DNA from: Hyparrhenia diplandra
Lineage: Eukaryota; Streptophyta; Magnoliopsida; Poales; Poaceae
DNA length: 64,000 nucleotides
NCBI GenBank assembly: GCA_015847255.1
Contig: JADLZK010009011.1
Location: forward strand, 62,001-126,000
Direction of reading: 5' to 3'
The notes below the pieces were generated by a model that saw nothing but the letters and a program-made list of their open reading frames with translations, ran no database searches and had not been told where the DNA came from. Position numbers and translations under genes: made by a program. Positions 23,832-35,589 of the stretch are shown here, piece after piece. Position 1 is the stretch's first letter. Each line of letters starts with the position of its first letter.

Positions 23832-26400
23832 TTAGTTTAGGAAGGCATAAAACATAGAAGTTAGAGGATTGGTTGTATGTATTACCTGATCTTCTGTTTG
23901 GGTACCTACAGGTGCACCCTGGGTGACGAAAACCTCGTCATAGGCAGGCATGTCCCCGTCGTACTCGTATTCCCCTTCCTCCTCCTCCTCGTCCTCCTCC
24001 TCCTGTTGTTCCTCGGTAGCAGGGGTCTGGTGGACAGGGGGAGTACGAAGAAGGCCGCCTGGGGTCTGGTGGACGGGAGTACGCACAGCCGAGGATGACC
24101 CTTCCATGTAGGCCTGTGGGGTCGTGGCTGTGGGCAGAGAACTCGAAGGGTAGGGACTTTGCGTAGGCGAAGCTGCCGGTGGTGGCACAACCGTAGAGCG
24201 CATACAATTTAGCTTCTGAGCAAGCTTCCTGCATTCATGCGCCACTTTCTGCACATTAAGGACAAAGAGTTATGACATTAGTTGAAACGCTATGTGGTTA
24301 TCTGTGTAAGAAGCGAGAATGTGTACCTTCACATATTGTTTCAAAACGCCGTCAGGCTCTCCTTCAGTCTCTTCTAGTGCCTTGAAGCCTTCGTCTGAGA
24401 TGGATGTTAGTCTTGTTGCCTGCAAAGGAAATGGAAGTCATGACTAATAATGTTTTAAATGGTGGATAGTACCAGGCTAGACAAGTATTTGCTAAACTAA
24501 ATTACCACATGATACTGCAGAGGGGCCGTCTCAAGCTGTGTCCCATCCCTAACCATGATGTCATACTCATCTTCAACCACATTGATTTCTGCGTGGGGTT
24601 GTTCAAAGTGGAAGGCTGTCTTCAAATGTGTCCTTGTATTCCTCTGTAGCCACTCTAGGTATTCATCAAAGTCATGCTGGTCGTGTGGTGGCCCATAGTC
24701 GCTGGTGACCTTTTGCCTGTGTTCCCACAACTGAATGAACTGTAGGTGTGTCACTGCCCAGTTCTTTTCTTTGTATCTCTTCTTCCGATCATACCTACAA
24801 ACAAAAGGATTTTTCCAATGATAAGTTAGAACTGTGGCACTGGGTATTGCTCATTTGGTGACAAATGAATGGACTTACTTGTGCAATTGTGGGTTCGTCG
24901 AGTATTGTGGCACTGGGTATGCCTGCCACCTTCCAAACTGCCGGCACACCCGGATCGGTAAGTGCATCTCGACCACGTGGAAGAAGATAAGACCGACGTC
25001 GGTACGCCACTCATCCTCCTCCTCAAAACAGCGAGGACTCAGGTAGTCTCGCAGGTCATAGCACTTCTCCCAAGGAGTCCAGCAGACCTGAGAAATGTCT
25101 AAGGAAGGTCAAGCATTGTTTCGGTGTAAACAAGGCAAAACAAAGCACGCATTGTAGGGTGGGGTTGAACCTGAAATTGTGTAATGATCAAAAGTTATCT
25201 GTGTCTTTGCTTGTACCTCCTCACCGGTTTTCCTCCGACTTGCTCTAATTCTTCCTCACCTTCTTCGCGGGGGTGCATTTGTCCACAGGTAGAGAGTGGT
25301 TGGGAGTACATCCGTGTGAGGCCATGGCTGCAGTTTTTTCAAGAAGGTGTAAGTGGACAAAGGACAAGCTCATATGATAATGGAGCAGGTATCAGAGTAA
25401 ATCATTACTTACACGCAAGGCGGGAGGATTATTGGGCCTCGCAACTAGAAACCGCTCCCAGCACCAGATCTGGAGCAGGTAACAACAACCACCTAGGTTG
25501 GCGTTGTCAGACGAACGACGGCAAGCAACACACATCTGCCGATACATCCATGCAAGCACCGCACTACCCCGGTATGACGTACGCTATTTCCTCCCATGGC
25601 TTGCCGAGAATGCCTAGGAACATCCGGTGATCATGTTTCCTTGACCATCCGGGAAAAGGAATCCGACAACGAACCGCCACGCCCAAACCTTGGCGTACCT
25701 CTCCACTTACGCATACTGTGCGTTTTGATTTAGCTCCCAAAGTGTTCGAGAGCCAGTGAAGTCACACCGGATGTTTTCCTGAAATTGGGTTCTGATTAGA
25801 AATATCCGGTTAGAAATATCCGGTCCAATGAAGTCACAGGACTTACTTACGTGAGTCCCGGTGGTCGCCGTCCACGTAACCGCCGACGGCGTCCTTCCCG
25901 CTTGTCCCCATCGAGAAGACCGGTCACTGGAAGGCCGTCTAGCTTCAAACCAAATATGAACTTGACATCCCCGCATAGTGATTGTCATCTCACCGCAAGG
26001 AAAGTGGAAGGTGTGTGTCTCCCGCCTCCACCCGCAAGTTTGTATTTCAAAAAAAGGAAATTAGAGACTATTTGACGTAAGCATGGGGAAAAACTAGCAA
26101 AGAACAAGTCAGTAACAACCGTGAACTTTGTCGACGAGAGCTGTTAGGAGAGGTGGATCAAGGTCCGGTAGCGAAAGCAACGACTACCCGCGCAAGCTCA
26201 AAAGGAAGCCGACGTATGTATGTCGCGGGCTGGCGCACGCTCGTCAAAGTGGAGTGGATCAGGTACACGTGGTCGGCGGTGTCGTGAACTCTTGAAGGCG
26301 ATCGTCGGCCAACAAGTGTGCCGGTGCTCACGGCCGTATCTCGTGTCGAGAAGGGGTAGTTCTCGTGAGGAGCCATCCTGTGAACAAGTTGAAAACAAAG
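23832..26400 (-). CDS. Plant mobile domain (PMD) protein gene carried by the MULE (disrupted)
   Basis: Read on the minus strand, the pieces follow a PMD protein in order: RVPDPLHFDER (about 26262), LLTALVDKVH (about 26130), GDTHTFHFPCGEMTITM (about 26010-25960), VLAWMYRQMCVACRR (about 25560-25520), GGCCYLLQIW (near 25490), then VEMHLPIRVCRQFGRWQAYP (about 24980-24920) and THLQFIQLWEHR (24750). A Pro/Ser/Thr-rich and acidic C-terminal region ends at 23832. Several introns and frame changes separate them. PMD proteins (MAIN/MAIL family) are nuclear plant proteins tied to silencing and genome stability, and transposons also carry PMD genes. This copy lies wholly inside the MULE, behind the transposase and on the same strand. 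The domain call is good; exon borders are uncertain. Confidence 0.7.
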
Positions 26401-26419
26401 GTTAGAGCATACATGCATA

Positions 26420-29284
26420 TTAAAAAAAATGAAAACTATAAACAATGTAACAATTTGAGGTGCTAGTTATTTGTATACAATGTAAAAACAATGTAACAAC
26501 AATGTAACAAAAATTAATTTGTATACCCTTATTGCCCTTCCTTCTATGTCTCGAAGCCTTGTGGCCGGGCTCACCATAAACGAAACGCTTATTTGTGCCA
26601 CGTGTCTCGCCGAAGTCCCCCCTCGCAAATCTGTCTTTCCCCGTAACCTTTGATGGCATCCATATCACCTCTAAGCCGCTTCGTCTTCCGCCTGCCCTTC
26701 CCCCTCTTCTCCAGTTTGTGATCGGGAAGGTAGTCCAAACCATGGTAAGGCGGCCACTGTGATTCATCAAGGTAGGGCTCAAAGGCCTTTTCCCAAACCT
26801 TAAGCGTGTACTCTCGGCGGTACAATGGTGACATATAAGGGAGGTCTTTGTAGTCATATCGATGACCTTGCACTTGATTATCATGTGACTGCAAGGGGCA
26901 TGCATGATCTGAGGGACGTTACAAGTACACTCCACTTTCTCTAGATCGACCCTGTAATTGATGCCTCCATAGCGTTCGCCACCCAAGGTTGTACCACCCC
27001 GGCCTCGCACACTATAAAAGTTTTGCCTATTTGGCCCGGCACGGCTCGCCTATACGCATCTTCGACCAAGCCTCTTGCTTGTTATGAATTCCCTAGCGCC
27101 TCTCCAAACGGACCATCCTTGCCGGCAAGCCTTGCCTCGGGCCTTGCCCCAACGCTTTACAAAATACTCATTGCACTTCGAAGTACTCAACTATTCCGCA
27201 TTACCGGCAAGGCTCTAACACCTTTGAACACACGGTTGAAAGATTCGGACGAGTTCGTAGTCATTATGCCCCAACGCCATCCACCCTCGTCATATGCTAA
27301 CGCCCACTTCTCCTTCTTCTCCATCTGACGCTGCAACCATGCACTCCCCCGTGGGTTCATCATTTTATCAAGCTCAGCCTTCGTAGCCTTGAACTGGGTT
27401 TGGGTAAGGACACAACACGCCTCCTTAACCTTAGCACAAACCTCCTTCTTCCTCGGCGACGCCAATAATTAGCGGCGAAATGATTTTATGCACCATCGAT
27501 GGACCAAAGGCGGGTGACCCTCTATTTCTTCATCGGCGGCATTAAGGAGACCCGCGTGGACGGTCGGATATCATACAAACCTTGCGAAGTTGGACCAATC
27601 ACATGAACCCTTAGATGCCACATGAACCACGACCATGACTCATTGCACTCTACCTCTGCCAATGCAAATGCCAGCGGCACTATTTGCTTCTCGGGGTCAA
27701 CAGCAGCTGCCATCATCAACACACCCTTGTACTTCCCTGTTAGGAACGTGCCATCAACTAGAACAACGGGCCGACAATATTGAAATGCATGTTCCGTCTG
27801 TGCAAAGGACCAGAACACACGTTTCAACACATGCCTCACTTTCCCTGATTGTGATCGGTAAGTGATACCGCCAGTGTCTATGAACCATTTCAGCCCAGGG
27901 TTGTAGTACCTCATTGCACATAATATTCTAGGAACCCTGTTGTACGCTTCTTGCCAGCTGCCCCATCGAATCTGCAATGCAATCTGCTTAGCACGCCAAA
28001 CCTTCCCATAAAGGGGCGTATACTGAGTAAATCCGACTATTGACTGGATCAAGGACGATATTGAAACATCGTTGTTGTCATCAACAAGACCCAATATGCG
28101 ACGGGCAAGGTACTGTGCCGTGAGTTGAGGATGCTTCTCATTTGACTTGTTATCAGCACATGTGTGGGGTTGCACCACTCGAGTTATCTTCCACTTGCCA
28201 TCTCCCTTCTTCCGAGCATTTACCCTCCACATACAACCGTTTTCGATGCGGTTTTTGCATTCCACATAGTACATCACCTCCTTGTCAGAATGAGTGACCT
28301 TGTACGGCCTGTGGTGGTGGACAGCATAGTTTTGCATAAACAACTTTAGCTCAGATAATGTACTGAAAAGCATCCCCTTAGAAAGGATAACATTCTCATG
28401 ATTGTGCACGGACTGCCTGCACAACTCTAGGCCGGTGTCACATACTGCCATATCGGTCATGCTAACGTCCCTGTAGTTGGGAACGCCTCTAAAAGGTACG
28501 CCCATCGACCGCAACTGCATCAACTCTGTCTCTCGGTATGCGGATTCGATTGGAACATAGGGCTGTGCTTCGCTCAAACGAACAAAGGAACGGGAGGGGA
28601 ACATCCGCATCCTCTTCTCTAGTTAGTCTTCCTTGCACCGGCATTGCATGAAGTTCTTCGATCGGTAATCCCTGTTGGCACAGAGTGAACGGGGAGGGGA
28701 CATCCTCTCCTCCTCATAATCATCCTCGGACTCGGACTCACCGCCTACCAAATCATCGATCCTCTCCTCCTCCTCCTGTACCTCCTCCTCCTCCCCGCCG
28801 AAATCATCCACATCGTTGGTATCGCCCCCGCCAAACCTGGTGATCTAATCCCGAGTCGCACGCTGCCATCTCCGGATGATCCTGCGTGAAATGACCGGCC
28901 CAATTGTGTATCTTCCTCCATTGCCTCGGGACCGCCTCCATGACAATCAGAGTAAGGGCCGCCATCGTCATCCTGATCATCAGCTATACATCTCTCCACC
29001 ACCACCTCAGGCATTTTACAATTGCAACCTTGTAGGACCCGGTTGTAGCGGGTCCAGTGAGCCGAGTCAAGCAAGGGCATCATGACATAGCGCGGCCTAG
29101 TGGACCCTGCATCGAACCTCCCACTAAGCGCGACCTCCACACCAAACTTCTGTTTCAATCGTAGCAAAAGAGCATCGTAGCTAGGAGGTTCGTCAAACAT
29201 CTCCAAATCCTCCTCCATGCCATCAAACATACAATCCTCTTTCGTGACACTTCCTCCATAAAAGACACGGACAAAACAATCCAT
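26420..29284 (-). CDS. MURA-type transposase of the MULE (disrupted)
   Basis: This is the DDE transposase that would cut and paste the element. The N-terminus (start near 29284) gives a plant MULE leader (MDCFVRVFYGG) and an acidic linker (SESEDDYEEE near 28730). The MuDR domain follows (VMYYVECKNRIENGCMWRVN near 28270, then VVQPHTC). The MULE catalytic core has VLVDGTFLTGKYKG with the first Asp near 27750. The second Asp lies in an ISDR motif near 27560, just after a frameshift. A SWIM zinc finger (CTCNVPQIMHAPCSH, about 26930-26885) and a knuckle-like GEPGHKASRH near the C-terminus (about 26565) close it. A TAA near 28623 and at least three frame changes break it, so as written it makes no working enzyme. 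Confidence 0.88.
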
Positions 29285-30106
29285 CTACACGAAAGGATAT
29301 TTTGAGTACATTAGGAGTTCAATTTCGTGACCTTGTCCACCTAGCTAAATATACAACGTAAATGTCGTGAACTAACTTTCCAAAAATAAGTATCCAAACC
29401 TAAATAAGTAACTACCCAAATATCTAACTATATAACCATAACTAAGAAAGTCACTAGGTCTATACTACCTAACTAAATAACTAACATATCACTACCCAAA
29501 ACATTGGAACTTATTAACTAACTAAACTATGCGTATGATCCAACCCATAACAAATCTCTAACAAAAACAAATGCTAACCCTAACTAATCTAATTCAAGTA
29601 ACTAACCTAACTATATGTGATTTGCACAAAAACAATATTCCCGGTAGATAGCACTAATAACAAAAAAAAAAAAAAGTTACCTTGCTGTGCTTCCAGGAGG
29701 CAGACGAAGGGTGGCCGCCGCCGTAATGGCCGCCGGGCGGCGGCCGCCATTGGCAGCCGCTGGCGATCCACGGGACAGGGAGCAGCCCGGCGTCGGGGCA
29801 TTCCGGCGGCGGCGGCGGCCATCTCAGGACGGCGGCGGCGGGCGCCAGGCGGCACCAAATCCGGCGGCGGCGGCGGGCGGGGGGCGGCGGCGGCGGCGGG
29901 CGGGCGGGGCGGGCGGCAACGGCGGCGGCGTGGCAAGGGTGGCAAAGGCGGGCGACGGGCTCCAAACCCTAGGTCCGGCGAGTTTTTTTTTTTCCTTGAT
30001 TCGTTCTCGGATTCAAGTGAGGGAGGCGGGCGGATGGACCGGCCGGGTGGGGGTCAAGGTTCGGACTTGAGGCGCCATTGACCAAGGCGCCAGCGACACC
30101 GAGGCG
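29285..30106 (-). promoter_or_regulatory. Upstream region of the transposase with dense GGC repeats
   Basis: AT-rich 29,290-29,680 is followed by a very G-rich block on the plus strand (29,700-29,960: long runs of GGCGGC and GGGCGGGC). Antisense open frames here are low-complexity and rejected. By position it would be 5' UTR or promoter of the transposase; G-quadruplex formation is possible on the plus strand. Confidence 0.4.
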
Positions 30107-30318
30107 CCTTTGCATGTGGCGCCTCAAGTCAAGCCACGTCGGCGCCACAAGCGGCCGGGCGGGCGGTGCGGTCTTGAGGCGCCGCCATGCAAGGCGCCTC
30201 AGTGTGTATTTCAGGCGCCTTTGGCAAAGGCCTCCAAATGTGCTAGTTCTGGAATAAAATGTTAACCCGTGTTAATCCTGTAATTAGTTTAAAAAACTAT
30301 CAAATTAGCAAAAAGATT
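30107..30318. repeat. Right TIR of the MULE
   Basis: Inverse of the left TIR, ending ...TCAAATTAGCAAAAAGATT at 30318. It contains about seven GGCGCC hexamers (to about 30230). Confidence 0.9.
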
Positions 30319-30327
30319 CGTGTCTGT

Positions 30328-31496
30328 TCGATCCTTTGCTCTTGCATGCGCGCACGCACAAGAAGACATGCATGGCCGGCTACCTCAACGATGAGTCATG
30401 CATGCATGTCTCAACTCTTGTTGTTTTCCAGCGATGCCTTCGCACACACGAAACTCAAAAACTAGCAAACTAAAGTGTATGGATTTTCATAATGTATGTC
30501 TTGTTTTGTTTTCTATGGCAAGGCTACAAAATAGCTTGCTCCCTACCAGTAATTAATGCATGCATGCAAAAAGTTGCAAACGAAGCTGACGGTCAAAGTG
30601 GTCGAGAGAAACCTTGTGAGACTTCCTAATGAATATGAATCGGCCCAACCATAAACACGTCGTCACCACACCGTAAAAAGCGTACACGATGACAAAACTA
30701 AAGTAGAAACCGCAGCGGAGGAAAGGGAGTCACCGGAAAAGAAACACACGCCACACACACAACTGTTTTCGGCACTATTACGTGTAAAATAACCCCAGAT
30801 CGAGTACCATGTCAATCCCGATTACAATACTGGCGGTAGCAGCACGTAATCTAATGATGGATGGAAATCCTTTTGATTAGGAACGTAGCATTGGACTACA
30901 CGTACCAACCACCATGTGGCACATATCATCAGTTGTCATCACAAAGAGCTGGGACTTGGGCTGTGCCATTTGAGGGCGGATCGTGGCACACGGTCTTTTG
31001 GTACAACCCGAAGCACGACACGGCACAAAAATATGACTGGTCTTTCAGGATTGGAGGTCAAATAAAGGTCTCAGAAATGTCGCACCGTCAGAGCATCGGT
31101 CGCGCCCAAAGCCATGCTTCTTCCTCCGTGCAAGCAAATGCTTGGCCGCCGGCCGGCCGCTTAGTTGCTCGATCGATCGAGATATGCATCTCAGGCACCC
31201 ATATGCATCGTCCATCACCGGACGCATTCGGCGGATCGGAGCTGAAACGGCAGAGAGTTACGTTCAATTCACTCCGATCCTGTCATATGTGGAAGCTAGC
31301 TAGCTAGAGATCGATCGAGAGTCAGTCAGTAGTGCAGGCCGGCGTTGCATCGATCATGCACCCGCGGCGGCCAGCAACGTGTCGGCGCCGTCGTCTCCAC
31401 GTAGCCGCGGCGCGATGTCCCACATGCCCCAGCCGTCCGATGATTGGCCGGCCGGCGCCTTGTTACCTCTTCTTAACCCGGCCCGGCCTGCCATTC
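30328..31496. other. Region upstream of the DUF7950-type gene
   Basis: Mixed sequence with ATGCATGC-type repeats and GATCGATC clusters. An open frame at 30861-31307 has no recognisable family. I see no clear TATA box close to the gene start at 31497. Confidence 0.4.
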
Positions 31497-32513
31497 ATGG
31501 CGCAGACCGCAGAGCGAGCAAGGAGTCCACCGCCGCCGCCAGCGCGCGGGGTCATGGAACGACGGCTCCGGCCAATCGCGCCCAAGCCCATGCCGCCGCC
31601 GCTGGCCATGAGCGCCACGGCGAGCAGCGTGCTGTGGAGGGAGCGCAAGCGCGGCCGTGATCAAGACCATCTCCTTTGCCCGCCGCCGGCATGTCAAAGA
31701 GGGAGAGGGAGGCGACGTCGTCGTCGTCTTACCCTTATTACTCCCCTCCAGCTCCACTCTTGCCAGCCGCCAACGTCGGTGCGGTCTCCATGGTGCCGAC
31801 GACGAGAGGGCGACGGTACTCGCCTATGCCCGAGGGTCTTCTTGCAGGCTGTGAAGAGCGGTTCCGGAGACTCGCCCTTATGCCGGCGGCGTCTGCCGCT
31901 GCGCCGTGGCTGCCGTCATCGGATGCGACGGGGCGGGTGGTCCCGGTGGAACGCGACCTGATCTCGAAGCTGCAGGTGCCCAAAGTCATCAAGCCTCGCC
32001 CCGCTCGCCCCCTCTGTACCACCATCTGCATCGACTCCACCAACATCGCCGGCGGCGGCGGCGGCGTGTACCCGGAGACGGTGTCCGCGTCCAACAAGAC
32101 GGCGAGGGAGGTGGAGACCGAGCTGGAGCTCCCGGGCGCGCTCCCGGCCGTCGTGTCCGGCCACCAAAACAAGCGTGTCCACCTGGTGAATGACGCGTAC
32201 AAGGCTATGGTGGGGCAGCCGGTGTGCCCATGGCTCGACTCCCTGCCGGGCGCCGGCGCGTCGAGGAGGATCAATGGCATAGTGGTGCTGGATGTGCGGA
32301 CGTTCGGCTCCGCGCCACGCCTGCCGAATGCCAGATCGGACGACGCCTTCCCATGCACCGCGAGGATCACGTGGGAGCAGAGTGGCGGCAGCGCCATCGC
32401 CTCCCCTCACCGTGCCGTGCACCGTTGAGCACCTCACCGGCAGGTCCGGTGACTATCGCTTCGTCTGGAGGTTTGACTCCAGCAGAGCGTCCATCATCTA
32501 CTGCATCGTGTGA
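31497..32513 (+). CDS. DUF7950-type plant protein (single exon, two frame breaks)
   Basis: A plant-specific, probably nuclear protein of unknown biochemical role. From the ATG at 31497 come MAQTAERARSPPP and RRLRPIAPKPMPPPLAMS, typical of the N-terminus. The middle shows WLPSSDATGRVVPVERDLI, then LQVPKVIKPRPARP (31970-32010) and TTICIDSTNIAG. The conserved C-terminal domain has HLVNDAYKAMVGQPVCPW (about 32180-32233), RRINGIVVLDV, CTARITWE, then HLTGRSGDYRFVWRFDSSRA and a stop at 32511-32513. Total about 338 residues, no introns. The frame is lost by about one base near 31670 and regained by an extra C in a CCCC run near 32404, so both halves share one frame. The family name is from memory of its C-terminal motif; homology is better supported than the label. 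Confidence 0.72.
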
Positions 32514-33469
32514 CATACCGAGCCATTTATTTGTTTGCATCCATGTGCTTTGTTTCTATCGCATGGGTTGCTGGTCGATTGAAGCTGCAGAACAGATATG
32601 TGTAGGTGATGAATCATTATTAGTTTCCCTCTAGCGCTAGAGTTGATTAATTTGGATGTCACCGATATTAATAATTGCACAAGCATGTATAGGATATGAT
32701 TTTATCATGCATTGTGTTGTCTGATTCAAGAGTGTTACAAGATGCAAGGAAGGTTTTAAACTTTTAATGGGATTTGCTAAATTTCAGGTGCCTGAATTTT
32801 TGTTTTATTTCAGACGACGGCTATTGCACATATTTTATACTAAAATTGCAGGTTTAGTCCGTTACAATTTCTGTAGACACAATCTGTAATTTTCGGTTCC
32901 AATAATAAAAACCAGTTAAATAAACTACAAACCTTACAAAAATTTTATATGTGTTGGCACAAGGACAATTTAAAAATTAACAATTATTTTCTATAGTTAG
33001 ACAATGACAAATTTTATATGTGTTGGCACTAAGACAATTTAAAAATTAACAACTATTTTCTATAGTTAGACAAGGACAAAAAATTTAATGTGTTACTATG
33101 ACAAAAAAAGTGTTGCCTGAAATCTTCTTAAATTTCAAAAGGCACCTGAAATATAGGAAAAGTGACTTTTAATATGTTTGTATTGGTTTTTGGTGGGGTT
33201 GGGATGGGGAATACAATTATTTGTCAAATCTGGTGTTATGCTTATCACAGTGATGCCATATTCTTCTCTGAGGGATATGTAGGTTGCAGATGAGGTTGCG
33301 ACATATATACTAATGGATAGATAGTTGTGGGTATAGTAGAAGACCAGGATCGACAAAGTCCTACCATGGAATTAGTTTGTAATACAAGTACGACAAAATA
33401 TGGATTAAGGTCCACTGCCGTATAAATACCATAGTACCTACAAATAAAGAGTACGCGTATTAACCCAAC
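32514..33469. other. 3' flank of the DUF7950-type gene, AT-rich
   Basis: No coding support. It contains a 69-bp tandem duplication, annotated separately. Confidence 0.45.
32938..33076. repeat. Tandem duplication, 69-bp period
   Basis: A unit with ATTTTATATGTGTTGGCAC and AATTTAAAAATTAACAA and TTTTCTATAGTTAGACAA occurs twice in succession with three or four differences. Confidence 0.85.
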
Positions 33470-33793
33470 CAACGGCTAAGAACAACGAAATAGACCCATT
33501 CGACCCTTCGAGGGCCACCCATCTCACCGACCCCAAGGTGAGATTTATGTCTCGTTCGACCCCTAGGGAGTAGGCCCACCACCGCCCAACCCCCGTGAAG
33601 GGGACTTCCGCCTCGCCCGACTCAGAGCCATGGGACCCGCTTCATCCAACCCCACAAAGGGGACTTCTACATCGCCCAACGGTATTATGCAAATAAACCC
33701 TTGGACGAAGTGGACACGCCACAAGGGACCTACATCAACCGCCTCGACGCAACACGCATACCCCTCGACGGGATAGGGAAACAGTGGACGAGT
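33470..33793. mobile_element. LTR-like fragment flanking the Copia element
   Basis: A C-rich stretch with a repeated phrase (AAGGGGACTTCCGCCTCGCCC near 33598 and AAGGGGACTTCTACATCGCCC near 33656). Such phrases are common in grass gypsy LTRs. No borders are visible; the Copia element cuts it at 33794. Confidence 0.4.
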
Positions 33794-35531
33794 GAAGATC
33801 TCTAGATTGGTTTTGGCTAATTAGTGACATCCTTAGGACTAATCTCTCTATGCTAAGTGTTGATTTAGTTGGAGATTGGTCAAGCCGAGGATTGTGCATG
33901 GTGGTCATGGTGGATGGGTCGAGATGATCCAAATGTTGATCAAGTGCATGTCATGGCGTGTTTCGAGGATCAAAATGGGCTCAAGGCAAAAGGTATATCA
34001 TAGGGCCATTTTGATTTTACACTCAAGACACCATAGAGGGTGTGAGTGATTATAGGATCGATAAGCCGTACTATAAAGAGGAAAAAAACTATCGTACATA
34101 TCGATCCTCATGTGCCTCTAGGTTCAAAATCATTTGCATGCATTCTAACCAAGAGAGCTAACTCCATACTTGATGGAAAATGTTTTAAAAAATGCTAACA
34201 CATGGTGTCGGGGTGTTCTTCGACGTGTCGGCAACAAGAATCAAGTGACGGAAGTCGGTTTGGAGCAAAAGGCGAAGAAACGGCAACAAAATGATGGGAA
34301 TTTCGCGGCTCGAGGAGGTGACGGACGCTGTGACTGGACCAGCGACCGAAGCATGCAAAATCGGCCCGGACGCACCGGTGTGTGGTTCCGTCAAAAGAAC
34401 GAGAGCATGTTTTCGTGGTTGTTCTCGGGGAGTGACCGGACGCATGCACGGAAGCATGACCGACGCATGATTCCCCGGACGGACGCATGCGAAGGGGTTC
34501 TATTTTTGGCTGGTTGGGTTTGTCGGTTGTGTCCGGACTCATCGACCGGACTCATGCAGAGTCCGGTGATCCAAGACGCCCCGTCCGGCCCGCTGAATTG
34601 CATGTTCCTCCCCAACGGCTTCATTTTTAGGTGGAGCCTATTTATACCCCTTTGGCCGGCCATGGGAGGTCTCTTGGACATTTGAAATCATTCCTAACAC
34701 CTCTAGAGCCGAGCACTCATCCTCCTCCCCTCACTCCTTTGCTTGAGAGCATCCATTCTAGTGAGTTGAGGTGATTCAAGTGCACTTTGCTTTGATCTTT
34801 GCATCTAGTGGCACTTGTGGATCGTTGTGAGCCGTGGTTTTCTTTTGCTCTTGGAGAGCACCACTCCTAGCCGGCTTGGTGATTGGTGGAGGTGTTGGCA
34901 AGAGAAGGTGAATGTTCTTGGCCACCTCCGGTGATTTGTGAGAGGGTCACACACACTCCTCGTCGGGAAGACAAAGTGTGAGTAATCTATTGCTCGTGTC
35001 TTGGGTACCTCTCATTTGCTTTGGGTTCAAGAAGCCTAAAGGCATTTGGCTTGGAGTGAGCTCCACCTTGACCCACACGTGAGAAGGTCGGACAACGGAG
35101 ATTAGCTTGAGGGTGCTCAAGTGAACTTCGGGTTAAATCGCAGGTCTCCATTTGTCTCTTGGTGATTGGCTTCATCTTGGTTATTATATTGTTTTATCCC
35201 TTGGTGATTGGATTGACTAACCTCGACATTATGGTATATCCTTTCTACACTCTTGCATTACTTTCTTATATCTTGTGCTAGTGTAGTTTGAGTAGACTTG
35301 CTTAGTTGCTAGAATAATTAGCTTGTTCACCTAGTGGTAAAGTAGTGACTTAGCCCTTGTGTGTGAATTAGAGACTATAGCAACTAGAATTGTCAATAGG
35401 AGGCTTGCCGACAAGTAGAGCTAGAGCAAACGCGTTTTACGCTTTGTTATTTACTAACAAGTTTGTCTAGTGTTTTGTAGAAAATTTTATTAGGCTATTC
35501 ACCCCCCCCTCTAACCATTTAGGACCTTTCA
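33794..35531 (+). repeat. 5' LTR of the Copia element
   Basis: It starts TGAAGATCTCTAGATTGG and ends ...AGGACCTTTCA. A TATA-like TATTTATACCCC lies near 34639. The part 34330-34580 is full of GACCGGACGCA-like words and differs strongly from the 3' LTR; the rest is nearly identical. Confidence 0.9.
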
Positions 35532-35533
35532 AG

Positions 35534-35548
35534 TGGTATCGAGCCGTG
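35534..35548 (+). other. Primer binding site of the Copia element
   Basis: TGGTATCGAGCCGTGG follows the LTR by two bases. The usual Copia primer site has an extra A (TGGTATCAGAGC), complementary to initiator methionine tRNA; one base seems lost here. Confidence 0.75.
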
Positions 35549-35589
35549 GTCACCGTTTTAGCAAGGAGTAACACCCTTGATTGCAAGAT

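Larger units (their letters stand above)
19507..30327. mobile_element. 10.8-kb Mutator-like element (MULE) including its 9-bp target duplication
   Basis: The element proper is 19516-30318. CGTGTCTGT at 19507-19515 is repeated exactly at 30319-30327, the 9-bp duplication characteristic of Mutator transposons. The ends are long inverted repeats, about 222 bp on the left (19516-19737) and 212 bp on the right (30107-30318), sharing ATCTTTTTGCTAATTTGA, then TTTAAACTAATTACA, then GATTAACACGGGTTAA, and a tail rich in GGCGCC. Three gene regions lie inside: plus strand 20230-22663, minus strand 26420-29284 (MURA) and minus strand 23832-26400 (PMD). Transcription converges near 23 kb, as in maize MuDR. 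The perfect duplication argues for a fairly recent insertion, although the genes contain many indels. Confidence 0.93.

Noticed and set aside
29607..30081. Frames over 100 codons on both strands in the GGC-rich block
   Set aside because: Low-complexity translations of simple repeats; position fits the MULE upstream region.
31738..32437. Minus-strand frames of 219 and 173 codons
   Set aside because: Antisense shadows of the DUF7950-type gene.
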